Origin: Bradyrhizobium liaoningense
GTDB lineage: Bacteria; Pseudomonadota; Alphaproteobacteria; Rhizobiales; Xanthobacteraceae
DNA: 64,000 nt
NCBI RefSeq assembly: GCF_018130825.1
Contig: NZ_JAFCJS010000002.1
Location: 620,001-684,000 of the forward strand
Direction: 5' to 3'
Part shown: piece after piece, positions 7,390 through 17,097 of the stretch
Layout of the letters: every line of letters begins with the position of its first letter
Numbering within the stretch: the first letter of the stretch is position 1
The notes under the pieces: model-generated
What the model was told of the DNA's origin: nothing
The model's database searches: none
What the model saw: the letters and a program-made list of their open reading frames with translations, nothing else
Position numbers and translations under genes: made by a program

Positions 7390-8945
7390 GCCTCCTCTCC
7401 GATCCGCGCTGGGGCGAGGCGCTGTCGCATCTGCCCGATTATCTCGGCAACCATGTGCGGGTGAGCCTCGCCGCGCTCGCACTTGGCCTCGCCGTCAGCT
7501 TGCCGCTGGCGATCCTGACGCGCAACCGTCCGGCACCGCGCGGCATCCTGCTCGCGCTCGCCAGCATCGTGCAGACCGTGCCGGGACTGGCGCTGCTCGC
7601 GCTCTTCTACCCGCTGCTGCTGCTGGCGGCCTCGGTCACGCTCGCCTGGTTCGGCGTGTCCTTCTCCGCCTTCGGCTTCCTGCCGGCGATGCTGGCGCTG
7701 GCGCTCTATTCGATGCTGCCGGTGCTGCGCAACGGCATCACCGGCCTCAACGGCATCGATCCCGCGCTGATCGAGGCGGCCAAGGGCGTCGGCATGACCG
7801 CACGGCAGTCGCTTGTCATGGTTGAGCTCCCGCTGGCGCTGCCGGTGATGATGGCGGGCATCCGCACCGCCGCGGTGTGGGTGATCGGCACCGCGACGCT
7901 CTCGACGCCGATCGGGCAGACCAGCCTCGGCAATTACATTTTTGCGGGCCTCCAGACCCAGAACTGGGTGTTCGTGCTGTTCGGCTGCCTCGCCTCGGCC
8001 CTGCTCGCGCTCGCGGTCGATCAGCTGCTTGGGCTGATCGAAAGCGGCTTGCGCCGTCGCGGCCGTCTGCGCACCGGCCTCGGCGCGATCGGGATCGCGG
8101 CGCTGGTCGCAGCAACGCTGGTGCCGACCATGGGACGCTCGTCGTCAGGCTATGTGGTCGGCGCCAAAACCTTCGCCGAGCAATATGTGCTGTCGGCGTT
8201 GATGAGGGACCGCCTCCAGGCGGCGGGCCTCTCGGCCACGGCGCGGTCGGGGCTCGGCTCCAGCGTGATCTTCGAGGCACTGAAGGCGGGCGACATCGAT
8301 CTCTATGTCGATTATTCCGGCACGCTCTGGGCCAACCAGCTGCATCGCACCGACATCAAGCCGCGCGCGGAGCTGGTCGCAGAATTGAAGACGGAGCTCG
8401 CAAAGGAGAACATCACCCTGCTCGGCGAACTCGGCTTCGAGAATGCCTATGCGCTGGTGATGCCGAAGAAGCGCGCCGAAGCGCTTGGCATCCGCACCAT
8501 CGCCGACCTCACCGCACATGCCTCGACGCTATCGATTGCCGGCGACTACGAATTCTTCTCGCGTCCCGAATGGGCCGCGCTGCAAAAGGCCTATGGGTTG
8601 CAGTTCCGCACTCAGCGCCAGATGCAGCCGGACTTCATGTATGCGGCGGTTGCCAGCGGCGAGGTCGACGTCATCGCCGGCTACACCAGCGACGGCCTGA
8701 TCGCCAAATACGACCTTGTCACGCTCGACGATCCCAAACGCGCGATCCCGCCCTACGACGCCATCCTGCTGCTGGCGCCGAAACGCGCCGGCGACGAGCG
8801 ATTGCAGGCGGCGCTCAAACCCCTGCTCGGCAAGATCGACATCGCCACCATGCGCGAAGCGAATTTGCGCGCCAGCGGCAACGATGCGAACTCGTCGCCG
8901 GATGCGGTGGCCAAATGGCTGTGGGGGAAGGTGGGCACGCAGTAG
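7386..8945 (+). CDS. Fused permease and substrate-binding protein of an osmoprotectant ABC transporter
   Basis: A 519-residue fusion. Residues 1 to about 240 form an OpuCB/ProW-type permease with about six membrane segments and the loop IEAAKGVGMTARQSLVMVELP. Residues about 250-519 form an OpuAC-like substrate-binding domain that begins after a last membrane segment (VVGAKTFAEQYVLSALM) and ends in a lysine-rich WLWGKVG region. The binding domain is thus tethered to the outer face of the membrane. Such fusions are known in the OpuA/OpuC family. With the upstream ATPase it makes a complete two-gene importer for a quaternary amine such as glycine betaine, choline or carnitine; the exact ligand is not visible. 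Confidence 0.88.
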   Translation: MSLLSDPRWGEALSHLPDYLGNHVRVSLAALALGLAVSLPLAILTRNRPAPRGILLALASIVQTVPGLALLALFYPLLLLAASVTLAWFGVSFSAFGFLPAMLALALYSMLPVLRNGITGLNGIDPALIEAAKGVGMTARQSLVMVELPLALPVMMAGIRTAAVWVIGTATLSTPIGQTSLGNYIFAGLQTQNWVFVLFGCLASALLALAVDQLLGLIESGLRRRGRLRTGLGAIGIAALVAATLVPTMGRSSSGYVVGAKTFAEQYVLSALMRDRLQAAGLSATARSGLGSSVIFEALKAGDIDLYVDYSGTLWANQLHRTDIKPRAELVAELKTELAKENITLLGELGFENAYALVMPKKRAEALGIRTIADLTAHASTLSIAGDYEFFSRPEWAALQKAYGLQFRTQRQMQPDFMYAAVASGEVDVIAGYTSDGLIAKYDLVTLDDPKRAIPPYDAILLLAPKRAGDERLQAALKPLLGKIDIATMREANLRASGNDANSSPDAVAKWLWGKVGTQ

Positions 8946-8955
8946 GCCGGGATCT

Positions 8956-9050
8956 CGTAGGGTGGGCAAAGGCGCATAAGCGCCGTGCCCACCGTCTCTG
9001 GACACGCGCGACAGGATTGGTGGGCACGCTTCGCTTCTGCCCACCCTACG
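8956..9050. repeat. Palindromic repeat, family with CGTAGGGTGGGC arms (copy 1)
   Basis: The ends CGTAGGGTGGGC (8956-8967) and GCCCACCCTACG (9039-9050) are perfect inverted complements. An inner pair GTGCCCACC (8985-8993) and GGTGGGCAC (9019-9027) nests within them. A closely similar element lies at 22642-22733, so this is a dispersed short repeat. It sits just after the osmoprotectant operon and before the convergent sulfatase-like gene and may act as a transcriptional end. Confidence 0.85.
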
Positions 9051-9096
9051 ATCTCACGCCGCTTGGTGAGCACCGGTCCGCGACCCAAGCGAGCGA

Positions 9097-10809
9097 CTAC
9101 AATCCCCGGATCATCCCCGCGTTGATCAGCAGCCGGTTCAGCCGCCGCGCCTCCGCGCCGTCCTTGCAGCCGTAGAAGAGGCCCTTGCAGCGGAGCATGA
9201 TCGCCTTCTGCTCGGCGAAGGACGGGTCGAGCGGGATGCCGGCGGCTTCCTGGATCACCAGCGGCAGATAGGGGCCGTCGATCGTGTCCATCACGGCATC
9301 GCTCTTGACCGGCTCGAAATTGACGGCGTCGATGGCATAATAGGTCGCGTAGAGGCGCGGATCGTAGGCATCTAACTTCTTGCCGATGGCGCCCTCGTCG
9401 AGTCCGGGCTCGAGCAGGTTCGGCGCGAATTCCGGCTGATGATCGCCATAGCGCACGATCAGGAAGGGCTCGCCGGGAAAGGTCTTCTTCAGGCCGGCGA
9501 CGAACGCCTTGTACTGCTCGGCGCTCATCGCCTGCCGGCGCAGATATTCGTCGATGGACGCCACATTGCCCGGCGCGCGCCAGTTCGGCAGCAGGTCCGG
9601 TCGGAAGCGCGTCTCCCAGGGGAAATGATTGGCACCGAGATAGATGAAGGTGAACAGCGGCTTGTTCGGCGGCTGCTGGCCCATCAGCTGGAGCGCCTTG
9701 TCGTAGAAGAAGCTGTCGGGCTCAACGTCCTTGGCGCCGAGGTCCTTCGAGTCGAGGAAGCGCTCGATGCCGGTCGTCATCTGGAAGCTGCGTGCGCCCA
9801 TGAAGCCGCCATTAGCGGGATAGAGCGACAGCGTGTCGTAGCCGCAGCGGCGCAGCGCCAGCGGCAGGCCGCGCTCGACGCGGCTCGAGGCAATGCGTGT
9901 CACGAAATAGGCGAAGCGACCGAACGAGCGCGAGGAGAGCCCTGCGAGCACGTTGTATTCGGTGAACCAGCTCGGCCCGCCATTGCTCTCGGCGAGGAAG
10001 GTACGCTGCTTGCCGTCCCACGATTTGAAGTGATCGCCATAGCGCGGCGGCACCTTGATGCCCTGCGCGGCGCGGATGTCGAAGCTGGATTCATCATGGA
10101 TCATGATGATGTTCGGCCGGCGGCCCGCAGGGTGGCAGGCATCGACCAGCGGCATGCTGAGCCGCTCGTTGGTCGAAGCCGCCGACTCCATGAAGCCGTA
10201 CTGCGCAAAGTCGGAGACGGCGCTGACGCCCGAGCGGAAGAATTTTGAGAGATAGCCGTCGTCGTAATAGCCGCGCCAGGCCTCGTCAGGATGATAGAGC
10301 GAATAGCTGACCAGGGCGGCGAGGCAGGCGAGCTTGCAGGCGAGTGCCGGCAGGCGGCGGATGCGGAACGGATCGAGCCACCACAGCGCATACATCAGCG
10401 GCAGCGTGACGAGGCCGGCCAGGATCACCGACCAGCGCAAATTCGGGAAGATCGTGAACAGGAACGCGACGGTGTCGCGGTCGATCATCATCAGGTCGAT
10501 GAAGTTGACCGTCATCTGCACGACGTCGTGCTTGAGACGCGACAGCAGCACCAGCACGACGACCATGGTCAGCGACAGCGCGCCCGACAGCGCCGGCCGG
10601 CGCAACAGCGTGATCCAGAAGAAGTTGAGGATGCCCCAGGCCAGGGCGAAGGACAGGCGCGAGCCGAAATCGGTCTCGGTCTCGTACATCAGCGCGAGCG
10701 CCGCCAGATGCGGCGCGGCGACCGCGAGCAGCCGCCAGATGCCGAGCGCGGCGACGCTCGCCAGCACGGCGGTGGTGGCAGAAGGACCTGGATTGGGCGC
10801 GGACGCCAT
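9097..10809 (-). CDS. Membrane-anchored sulfatase-fold transferase (LTA synthase/MdoB-like)
   Basis: About 570 residues from the ATG at 10809; the frame is open to an ATG at 10911, but that extra segment is Pro/Arg/Cys-rich and unlikely to be translated. The N-terminal third has about five membrane segments. The rest is an alkaline-phosphatase-superfamily domain with the metal/nucleophile segment NIIMIHDESSFD and the late metal-binding motif RYGDHQPEF. This arrangement matches lipoteichoic acid synthase-like and phosphoglycerol or phosphoethanolamine transferases acting on periplasmic glycans or lipid A. The donor and acceptor cannot be named from sequence. It is a monocistronic gene on the minus strand. 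Confidence 0.78.
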   Translation of the reverse strand: MASAPNPGPSATTAVLASVAALGIWRLLAVAAPHLAALALMYETETDFGSRLSFALAWGILNFFWITLLRRPALSGALSLTMVVVLVLLSRLKHDVVQMTVNFIDLMMIDRDTVAFLFTIFPNLRWSVILAGLVTLPLMYALWWLDPFRIRRLPALACKLACLAALVSYSLYHPDEAWRGYYDDGYLSKFFRSGVSAVSDFAQYGFMESAASTNERLSMPLVDACHPAGRRPNIIMIHDESSFDIRAAQGIKVPPRYGDHFKSWDGKQRTFLAESNGGPSWFTEYNVLAGLSSRSFGRFAYFVTRIASSRVERGLPLALRRCGYDTLSLYPANGGFMGARSFQMTTGIERFLDSKDLGAKDVEPDSFFYDKALQLMGQQPPNKPLFTFIYLGANHFPWETRFRPDLLPNWRAPGNVASIDEYLRRQAMSAEQYKAFVAGLKKTFPGEPFLIVRYGDHQPEFAPNLLEPGLDEGAIGKKLDAYDPRLYATYYAIDAVNFEPVKSDAVMDTIDGPYLPLVIQEAAGIPLDPSFAEQKAIMLRCKGLFYGCKDGAEARRLNRLLINAGMIRGL

Positions 10810-10984
10810 CGACGGCACGCAACTCTGGTCCGGCGCGGGTATGCAAAGCCGTCTGGCCGGTCCCAAGACGGCTAGGGCGTCCGGCGCAGCCGGAAACCTG
10901 CACCGTGTCATAAAACTGTAACGGAACAGTCAAGGACAGGCAACGCGCGCCGCGATCCGACCTTCGCTTAATGTCGGCTCGTGG

Positions 10985-11653
10985 CTAATCGGTCGTGGCG
11001 ATCCCGGAGATGAAAAGATCGATCACCCCTTCAGCCATCCGCTCGACCTCGCCCTTCCCGACGCCCCAGCGCGGAAAATGGCCGTCGAGATTCATCCGGG
11101 CAAAGCCGTAGACCAGGGCCCGGCCGGCGATCTGGATGCGCTTGAGGTCGGCCGACCGCAGCAGGCCTTGCTCTGCCGCATCAGCCAGCATCTGCTCCGT
11201 CAGCGCGATCAGTTCGGCGTTGTCGCGCGTCAGCTCCGGCGAGCTGCCATGGGCGAAGTATCGCCCCGTCGAGATGATCTCGAAATGCGCGGGGTTGCGC
11301 ATGGCCCAGCGCAGATAGGCCAGGCCAAAGGCGCGGAAGCGGAGAAGCGGGTCGGCGGCCGCTTCCGCGCCTTTGGCCTCGCCCAGCGCCGCCTCGATCT
11401 CGGCTCGGAAGCGCCGCTGCGCCTCCTCGGCCGCCGCCGCCATCAGCGCGTCGCGGTTGGGGAAGTGTCGGAACGGCGCCCCCGGGGACACCGCAGCCCG
11501 GCGCGCGGCCTCCCGTACCGAGACCTCGGCGCCTTCCGCGGCGAGCTGCAACGCAGCATCGATCAGCACGCGGCGAAGGTCGCCGTGATGGTACGGCCGA
11601 GCTTCAGGCTTCTGGCGGCGGGCGCGCGGCTTGGAGGTCGGACGGGCGGGCAT
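10985..11653 (-). CDS. TetR-family transcriptional regulator
   Basis: A 222-residue TetR regulator. The N-terminal helix-turn-helix is seen as VREAARRAAVSPGAPFRHF, followed by NRDALM. The C-terminal ligand domain resembles the WHG/TetR_C_13 group (RFRAFGLAYLRWAMRNPAHFEI). ATG at 11653 is preferred because a GAAGG ribosome-like sequence sits just upstream; GTG at 11671 and ATG at 11668 are alternatives. It is divergent from a ferric-reductase-like membrane gene, and the 106 bp between them hold two matching palindromes. It probably represses itself and that gene. Confidence 0.88.
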   Translation of the reverse strand: MPARPTSKPRARRQKPEARPYHHGDLRRVLIDAALQLAAEGAEVSVREAARRAAVSPGAPFRHFPNRDALMAAAAEEAQRRFRAEIEAALGEAKGAEAAADPLLRFRAFGLAYLRWAMRNPAHFEIISTGRYFAHGSSPELTRDNAELIALTEQMLADAAEQGLLRSADLKRIQIAGRALVYGFARMNLDGHFPRWGVGKGEVERMAEGVIDLFISGIATTD

Positions 11654-11682
11654 GGCGCCTTCTAGCATCACTCCATCGTGAA

Positions 11683-11699
11683 TGTAAGCAGCGATTACA
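11683..11699. promoter_or_regulatory. TetR operator candidate, site 1
   Basis: TGTAAGCAGCGATTACA: 7-bp arms around a 3-bp centre with one mismatch. It lies 30 bp upstream of the TetR start. Its centre is 43 bp (about four helical turns) from the perfect site at 11725-11743, and the outer TGTAA and GATTACA bases are shared. Confidence 0.75.
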
Positions 11700-11724
11700 C
11701 CATTGACGGATGCACGATCCCTAA

Positions 11725-11743
11725 ATGTAATCGATGATTACAT
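11725..11743. promoter_or_regulatory. TetR operator candidate, site 2 (perfect palindrome)
   Basis: ATGTAATC-GAT-GATTACAT: 8-bp perfect arms around a 3-bp spacer, immediately upstream of the GGAGGAG ribosome site of the ferric-reductase-like gene at 11760. Bound TetR would block the start of that transcript. Together with site 1 it forms a two-operator divergon. Confidence 0.82.
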
Positions 11744-11759
11744 AACGGAGGAGATTGCC

Positions 11760-12380
11760 ATGTCGCAACGTCAAGGCTGGTTCGAAGGCTGGCGGCTGCT
11801 TGCCGGGCTCACCCTCAGCCTGATCGCACTTAGCCTGTGGATCGCCGCGATGCGGCAGTTCGAGGTCGAGGGCGCGCGGATGGTAATCCGCTTCACCGCG
11901 CGAAGCTCGCTCACGCTGTTCTGCCTCGCCTTCAGTGCCGCGGCGCTGGCGCGGCTGTGGCCGAATGCCTGGACGCGCTGGCAGCGGCGCAATCGCCGCT
12001 ATCTCGGCCTCAGCTTCGCCGCCTCGCACGCCATCCACGCAGTGGCCATCGTTGCCTTCGCCAGGATGGATCCAGCCGGCTTTGCGGAGGCCACCTCGGC
12101 GGCCTCCTACATCTTCGGCGGCATCGGCTATGCCGTTATCATAGTCATGAGCGCGACCTCGTTCGACCGCACCGCCGCGTTGCTTGGACCGCGCGCCTGG
12201 CGCGCGTTGCATCTTGTCGGCGGCTATTACCTCTGGCTCCAGTTCATGGTGTCGTTCGGCAAGCGCGTACCGGCGATGCCGCTCTATGCCGCCTTCCTGC
12301 TTCCGCTGCTCGTCGTGATGGCGCTGCGGCTGATCGCGATGGCCGCCCATCCACGTGGGCAGACGGCCGAGGCGAGCTGA
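11760..12380 (+). CDS. Ferric-reductase-like transmembrane protein
   Basis: A 206-residue integral membrane protein with about six hydrophobic segments. The segment RRNRRYLGLSFAASHAIHA, with its His pair, and a later LHLVGGYYLW fit the haem-binding helices of the ferric-reductase-like/MsrQ membrane domain. No partner flavin or NADH domain and no MsrP gene is adjacent, so it would need an unlinked electron partner. ATG at 11760 follows GGAGGAG at about 7 bp and two TetR operators. It is the only gene visibly under control of the divergent TetR regulator. Role inferred: haem-mediated electron transfer across the inner membrane. Confidence 0.72.
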   Translation: MSQRQGWFEGWRLLAGLTLSLIALSLWIAAMRQFEVEGARMVIRFTARSSLTLFCLAFSAAALARLWPNAWTRWQRRNRRYLGLSFAASHAIHAVAIVAFARMDPAGFAEATSAASYIFGGIGYAVIIVMSATSFDRTAALLGPRAWRALHLVGGYYLWLQFMVSFGKRVPAMPLYAAFLLPLLVVMALRLIAMAAHPRGQTAEAS

Positions 12381-12387
12381 ATGACGG

Positions 12388-13239
12388 TTACCCTTGCGGC
12401 AGCAACCCGAGCCGTTTGGCAATGATGCGGTCGAGTGTCCGTTTCGGCAGCAGCGCCGTAATCAAATGGCGCAGCGGATCGGGCGTGATCTGGTAGCGCA
12501 CCTTGGGGCTCGCCGCAGTCAGCGCCTCGAACACGATTTCGGCGATGCGCTCGGCCGGCAGGCCCTTGGCGCCGAGCTCCATCATGAACGCCATGACCTT
12601 GTTCAGCGCGGGCAGATAGGGCGAGTTCTTGTAAACAGTGAGATCGATCTCTTCGGCCTTGCTCCAGATCGGCGTCTTGACCGCGCCGGGGGCGACGATG
12701 ATGACGTCGATGCCGAACAGCATCAGCTCGCGGCGCAGGCTTTCCGACAAGCCCTCGACGGCGTGCTTGGAGGTGCAGTAAGGCGCCGACAGCGGATTGC
12801 CGTTCTTGCCCGCGACCGAGCTGATCATCACGATCCGGCCCTTCGGCCCCTTCAGCGACGGGTCGGCGCCGAGCAGCGGCCCGAACGCCTGCGTCGCGAT
12901 CACAGGGCCGATGACGTTGATGTCCATCTGGCGGCGGAAATCATCGGCCGACAATTCGAGCACCGGGCCGGCGACCGCAATGCCGGCATTGTTGACGAGG
13001 CCGGCCAGCGTCTCCCCGCCCAGCGCCTCGCGAACGCTTCGCGCAGCCGCAAGCACGGCGGCCTCATCCGTGACGTCGAACAGCAACGGCGTGAAGTTCG
13101 GACCAAACTCACCCTTGAGCCGGTCGGCATCGGCCTGCTTCCGGACACTGCCGAAAACGCGATAGCCGCGCGCGACCAGATATTTCGCAATGGCCCAGCC
13201 GATGCCGGTGGACGCGCCGGTGATGACGACGGATCGCAT
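12388..13239 (-). CDS. Short-chain dehydrogenase/reductase
   Basis: A 283-residue classical SDR. The NAD(P) motif TGASTGIG is at residues 7-14, NNAG follows near residue 85, and the active-site SSV...YCTSK supplies Ser, Tyr and Lys. ATG at 13239 is preferred since it places the Rossmann motif at the usual distance and has a GGAGAGG sequence just upstream. It converges with the ferric-reductase-like gene (7 bp between stops). The substrate is unknown; C-terminal residues after the core suggest a retinol-dehydrogenase-like or fatty-chain SDR, but this is weak. Confidence 0.85.
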   Translation of the reverse strand: MRSVVITGASTGIGWAIAKYLVARGYRVFGSVRKQADADRLKGEFGPNFTPLLFDVTDEAAVLAAARSVREALGGETLAGLVNNAGIAVAGPVLELSADDFRRQMDINVIGPVIATQAFGPLLGADPSLKGPKGRIVMISSVAGKNGNPLSAPYCTSKHAVEGLSESLRRELMLFGIDVIIVAPGAVKTPIWSKAEEIDLTVYKNSPYLPALNKVMAFMMELGAKGLPAERIAEIVFEALTAASPKVRYQITPDPLRHLITALLPKRTLDRIIAKRLGLLPQG

Positions 13240-13710
13240 GGTCCTCTCCCCTCGAGTTCCCGCGATCATGTCGGAGGAAGGCGCGGTCGCGCAATGCCGT
13301 CCAACTCTCAAGAAGGTGCGGCCAGTGTCGGTTCTTAAGATGAGGCGGTGTGCGAACGTTGCGACAGGAGGTCGAAGGCGCCTTAAACAAGCGGATCAAG
13401 AGCCGAATCCTTGGCCCTGAAGACGCACGGCTTTTGACGAACTCGGACTTCTGAAAAAATTCTGAAAACGACGCGCTGCCAAGAATGTGGTTTAAGCGTC
13501 AGTTCTTGGTGCTCAAGGAGCGCGTCAACTCGCGAAGAATTTGAATGAAGCAACAATGCTTCGCGCGAGAAGGAAAGAGCGAGACCGCTGTCTACGATCT
13601 CGCTCCACCATACCCGCGAAGGTTTTAAGATTTGGTTTGGCGAGCGAAGCTTGCGCTTCGCTCGTCATTCCGGGTGTCGTTCGCGCGAACCCGGAATGAC
13701 GGCGTAGCCG
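13240..13710. other. Gene-free interval between SDR gene and ilvC
   Basis: No convincing coding frame is visible in these 471 bp. It holds a hairpin GAGCGAGA (13577-13584) with TCTCGCTC (13598-13605), and at its end the two adjacent hairpins listed separately at 13641-13701. The part near 13240 is presumably the SDR promoter. The rest may be a small RNA or degenerate repeat material, but nothing proves this. Confidence 0.6.
13641..13701. repeat. Two adjacent hairpins downstream of ilvC
   Basis: CGAGCGAAGC (13641-13650) pairs with GCTTCGCTCG (13655-13664) around a 4-nt loop. CGTCATTCCGGGT (13663-13675) pairs with ACCCGGAATGACG (13689-13701) around a 13-nt loop. Both are perfect. They end 10 bp past the ilvC stop. 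There is no U-tract, so they look more like a dispersed palindromic repeat than an intrinsic terminator, though they could protect the ilvC mRNA end. Confidence 0.75.
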
Positions 13711-14745
<1,035 letters not shown>

Positions 14746-14863
14746 TCAGGGCCGAAATCGGCCGATGGTCAGTGTCCGAAGGGTGAAATTTGCGGATTTC
14801 GGGGGCTGTCTAGAGCATTTTCAGCCCTGAGGGAAACCCGTTTCTGCATGGAAATCCGCGACA

Positions 14864-15466
14864 TCATGCATCCATGAAAACGGGGTAGAGGGAGGCCAGC
14901 AGCAGGATCGCCATCAGGATATTGAAGGCGCGGACCAGCCGCTCGGAGGTCAGGATCGGCCGCAACGCGGTGCCGAACAGCGCCCAGACCACGGTCGAGA
15001 CCGTGCCGACGAGCAGGCTGATCAGGGTCTGGATCACGATGTTGATGGGAAACTGGGCAATCGCCGCGTAGGCGGTGATGGTGCCGATCACGATCACCCA
15101 GCCCTTGGCGTTGATCCACTGGAACATGGCCGCGCCCCAGAAGGTCATCGGGCCGCGGCTGCTGTCGCCACCCGGCGTGGTCGGACCGGACATGCCGATC
15201 ACCGCGGCAAGATAGATCAGGTAGACCGCACCGGCATATTTCAGAATGGTCTGGAGGATCGGATAGGCCAGGAACACGGTGCCGAGCCCGAGACCGACGG
15301 TGGCGACCATGAAGGCGAAACCGATGACGATGCCGACGATGTGCGGGATGGTGCGGCGGAAACCGTAGGTCAGGCCCGAGGACAGCAGCATGATGTTGTT
15401 CGGACCGGGCGTGAAGTACATCACCACCATGAAGGCGAGGAAAGCGTAGAACAGCGAGTAGGTCAT
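14864..15466 (-). CDS. LysE/RhtB-family amino acid exporter
   Basis: A 200-residue membrane protein (from ATG 15466) with about six hydrophobic segments and the family signature YFTPGPNNIMLLSSGLTYG near residue 20. A GTG at 15472 is an alternative start, but the GAGGTG sequence then becomes the ribosome site for the ATG. The upstream DMT exporter stops 7 bp before this ATG, so the two are co-transcribed. The family exports amino acids such as lysine, homoserine, threonine or leucine. Location next to ilvC suggests, but does not prove, a link with branched-chain amino acids. Confidence 0.88.
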   Translation of the reverse strand: MTYSLFYAFLAFMVVMYFTPGPNNIMLLSSGLTYGFRRTIPHIVGIVIGFAFMVATVGLGLGTVFLAYPILQTILKYAGAVYLIYLAAVIGMSGPTTPGGDSSRGPMTFWGAAMFQWINAKGWVIVIGTITAYAAIAQFPINIVIQTLISLLVGTVSTVVWALFGTALRPILTSERLVRAFNILMAILLLASLYPVFMDA

Positions 15467-15473
15467 GCTCACC

Positions 15474-16349
15474 TCACGCGGTCTTCGGCAGGACTTGCGG
15501 GCGCTTCGCCAGCACCATCACCGCGATGCCGCCGATCACGGTCAGCATGCCGGCGAGGCGCAGCGGGCCGAACCGTTCGCCGAACACGATGCTGGAGGCG
15601 GCGGAGCCGACGAACGGCACCAGCAGCGCGAAGGGCACCACCTGCGCCGCGGGATAGTCGCGCAAGAGGCGGCCCCACAGCCAATAGGCGATGCTGGTGG
15701 AAATGCCGCCGAGCATCAGCATACAGAGCGCCGATGTGAGCGACATGTGTGTCAGCGACGTCCAGGTCGACGCCGGTCCGTTGGCGATCAGCGCCAGCAC
15801 GAACAGCGGCACGGCCGAGACGAGGCACAGCCAGGCGAACAGGTCGAACATCGGCACGCCGCGGGCGCCGCGCAGCAGCAGATTGCCGACGGCAAAGCTG
15901 ACCGGCGAAATCATCAGCACCGCAAAGGCACTGACGCTGAAATCATAGCCGACGGTGCCGCAGATCATCAAAAGGCCGGCCGCGGCAACGCCGATGCCCA
16001 GCGTCTGCATCGGCGTCGGCCGCTCGCCGAATGCGAGCGCGGCAAAGCCGATCGTGAACAGCGCCTGGCTCTGCACGACGACACTGGTCAGGCCCACCGG
16101 CACGCCGTGGGCGATGCCATAGGCCTGAGACAGGAACTGGCCGAGGAACAGCGTGAAGCTCATCGCGATGAGCAGCGACCAGGCGACCTTCGGCTTGGGA
16201 ATGAACAGGCACGGCACCGCGGCGATCGTAAAGCGCAACGCCGTCATCAGCTCCGGCGAAAGCTCGTCGAGCGCGATCCGGCTCGCCACGAAGGCAAGCC
16301 CCCAGATGATCGCCACCATGACGGCGATGAGGATGTCGGCCGGCTTCAT
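15474..16349 (-). CDS. EamA-type DMT-family transporter
   Basis: A 291-residue protein with about ten hydrophobic segments arranged as two EamA repeats (first near residues 5-135, second near 145-280). The first opens with IIWGLAFVASRIAL and the second ends with FGPLRLAGMLTVIGG. ATG at 16349 begins the first membrane segment. Family members export amino acids and other metabolites (RhaT/YdcZ/EamA group). It lies directly upstream of the LysE-type gene in the same transcript and 49 bp downstream of the methyltransferase gene. Confidence 0.87.
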   Translation of the reverse strand: MKPADILIAVMVAIIWGLAFVASRIALDELSPELMTALRFTIAAVPCLFIPKPKVAWSLLIAMSFTLFLGQFLSQAYGIAHGVPVGLTSVVVQSQALFTIGFAALAFGERPTPMQTLGIGVAAAGLLMICGTVGYDFSVSAFAVLMISPVSFAVGNLLLRGARGVPMFDLFAWLCLVSAVPLFVLALIANGPASTWTSLTHMSLTSALCMLMLGGISTSIAYWLWGRLLRDYPAAQVVPFALLVPFVGSAASSIVFGERFGPLRLAGMLTVIGGIAVMVLAKRPQVLPKTA

Positions 16350-16398
16350 TGTTGTTTCCGGTTCTGCTTTGTCGTGCAGCCCTGTTTGTTGTTCTTGT

Positions 16399-17094
16399 CT
16401 AGCCTTGCTCGCCGGCTTTCGGTTTCCGCAGCAGATAGGTGCCGTGCATCGGTGCGTGGTAGTCGGCCGAGACCAGCGTGAAGCCGACATCGGTCAGCAT
16501 CCGCTCCATCACCCAGCCGAAGGTGGAGTATTCGTCGCGCATATGCGTCACCACTCCCTCGCGCGAGAAATCGTGGTTCTTGATCTGGAAGTCGGCCCAT
16601 TGCTCGACGTCGCGCTCGACCGCGTCTGGCATCGACGCATAGACAATGTCGCGCAAGTAGAAGCTCGCACCCGGCTTCAGCGCGCGATAGATCCGCGACA
16701 TCGCCACCACCTTCCAGAAATCCGGCAAATGGTGCAGCGTGAATTCGCTGACGATGAGATCATAGGATTCCGGCCGATAGGCGAAGCTGAGCAGGCCAGC
16801 GGACTGGGTACGCACCGGCGCCTTGCGGTCGCGTGCGTAGATCTCGGCGAGCGCCAGCATCGCCGGCGAGATGTCGATGGCGTCGACCTCGGCGCCCATC
16901 AGCGCCGCTTCGGTGGCGAGCACGCCGTTGCCGCAGCCGATGTCGGCGATGCGCCAGCCGCGCTGGACCCCGAGCATTTTCAGCGCGGCGCGCGCCCGCA
17001 GATCGGCATCGTCATGGTTGTCGTAGATCGACGCCACCGCGGGCTCGATCCCCATCCGGTTCCGCTCGTTGTAGTACCAGTCGCGCGCCAGCAT
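16399..17094 (-). CDS. Class I SAM-dependent methyltransferase
   Basis: A 231-residue methyltransferase. Motif I is IADIGCGNG near residue 50, followed by the acidic AIDIS end of strand 2, and a motif with FTLHHLP near residue 118. These features are typical of a Methyltransf_11/25 domain. It starts 3 bp after the ilvH stop and is therefore part of the ilv operon transcript. The methyl acceptor is unknown; nothing in the branched-chain pathway needs this activity, so it may be a passenger. Confidence 0.85.
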   Translation of the reverse strand: MLARDWYYNERNRMGIEPAVASIYDNHDDADLRARAALKMLGVQRGWRIADIGCGNGVLATEAALMGAEVDAIDISPAMLALAEIYARDRKAPVRTQSAGLLSFAYRPESYDLIVSEFTLHHLPDFWKVVAMSRIYRALKPGASFYLRDIVYASMPDAVERDVEQWADFQIKNHDFSREGVVTHMRDEYSTFGWVMERMLTDVGFTLVSADYHAPMHGTYLLRKPKAGEQG

Positions 17095-17097
17095 GGC

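Noticed and set aside
10810..10911. Longer N-terminus of the sulfatase-like protein
   Set aside because: The extra 34 residues are Cys/Pro/Arg-rich with no homology signal and no ribosome site; the ATG at 10809 precedes the first membrane helix properly.
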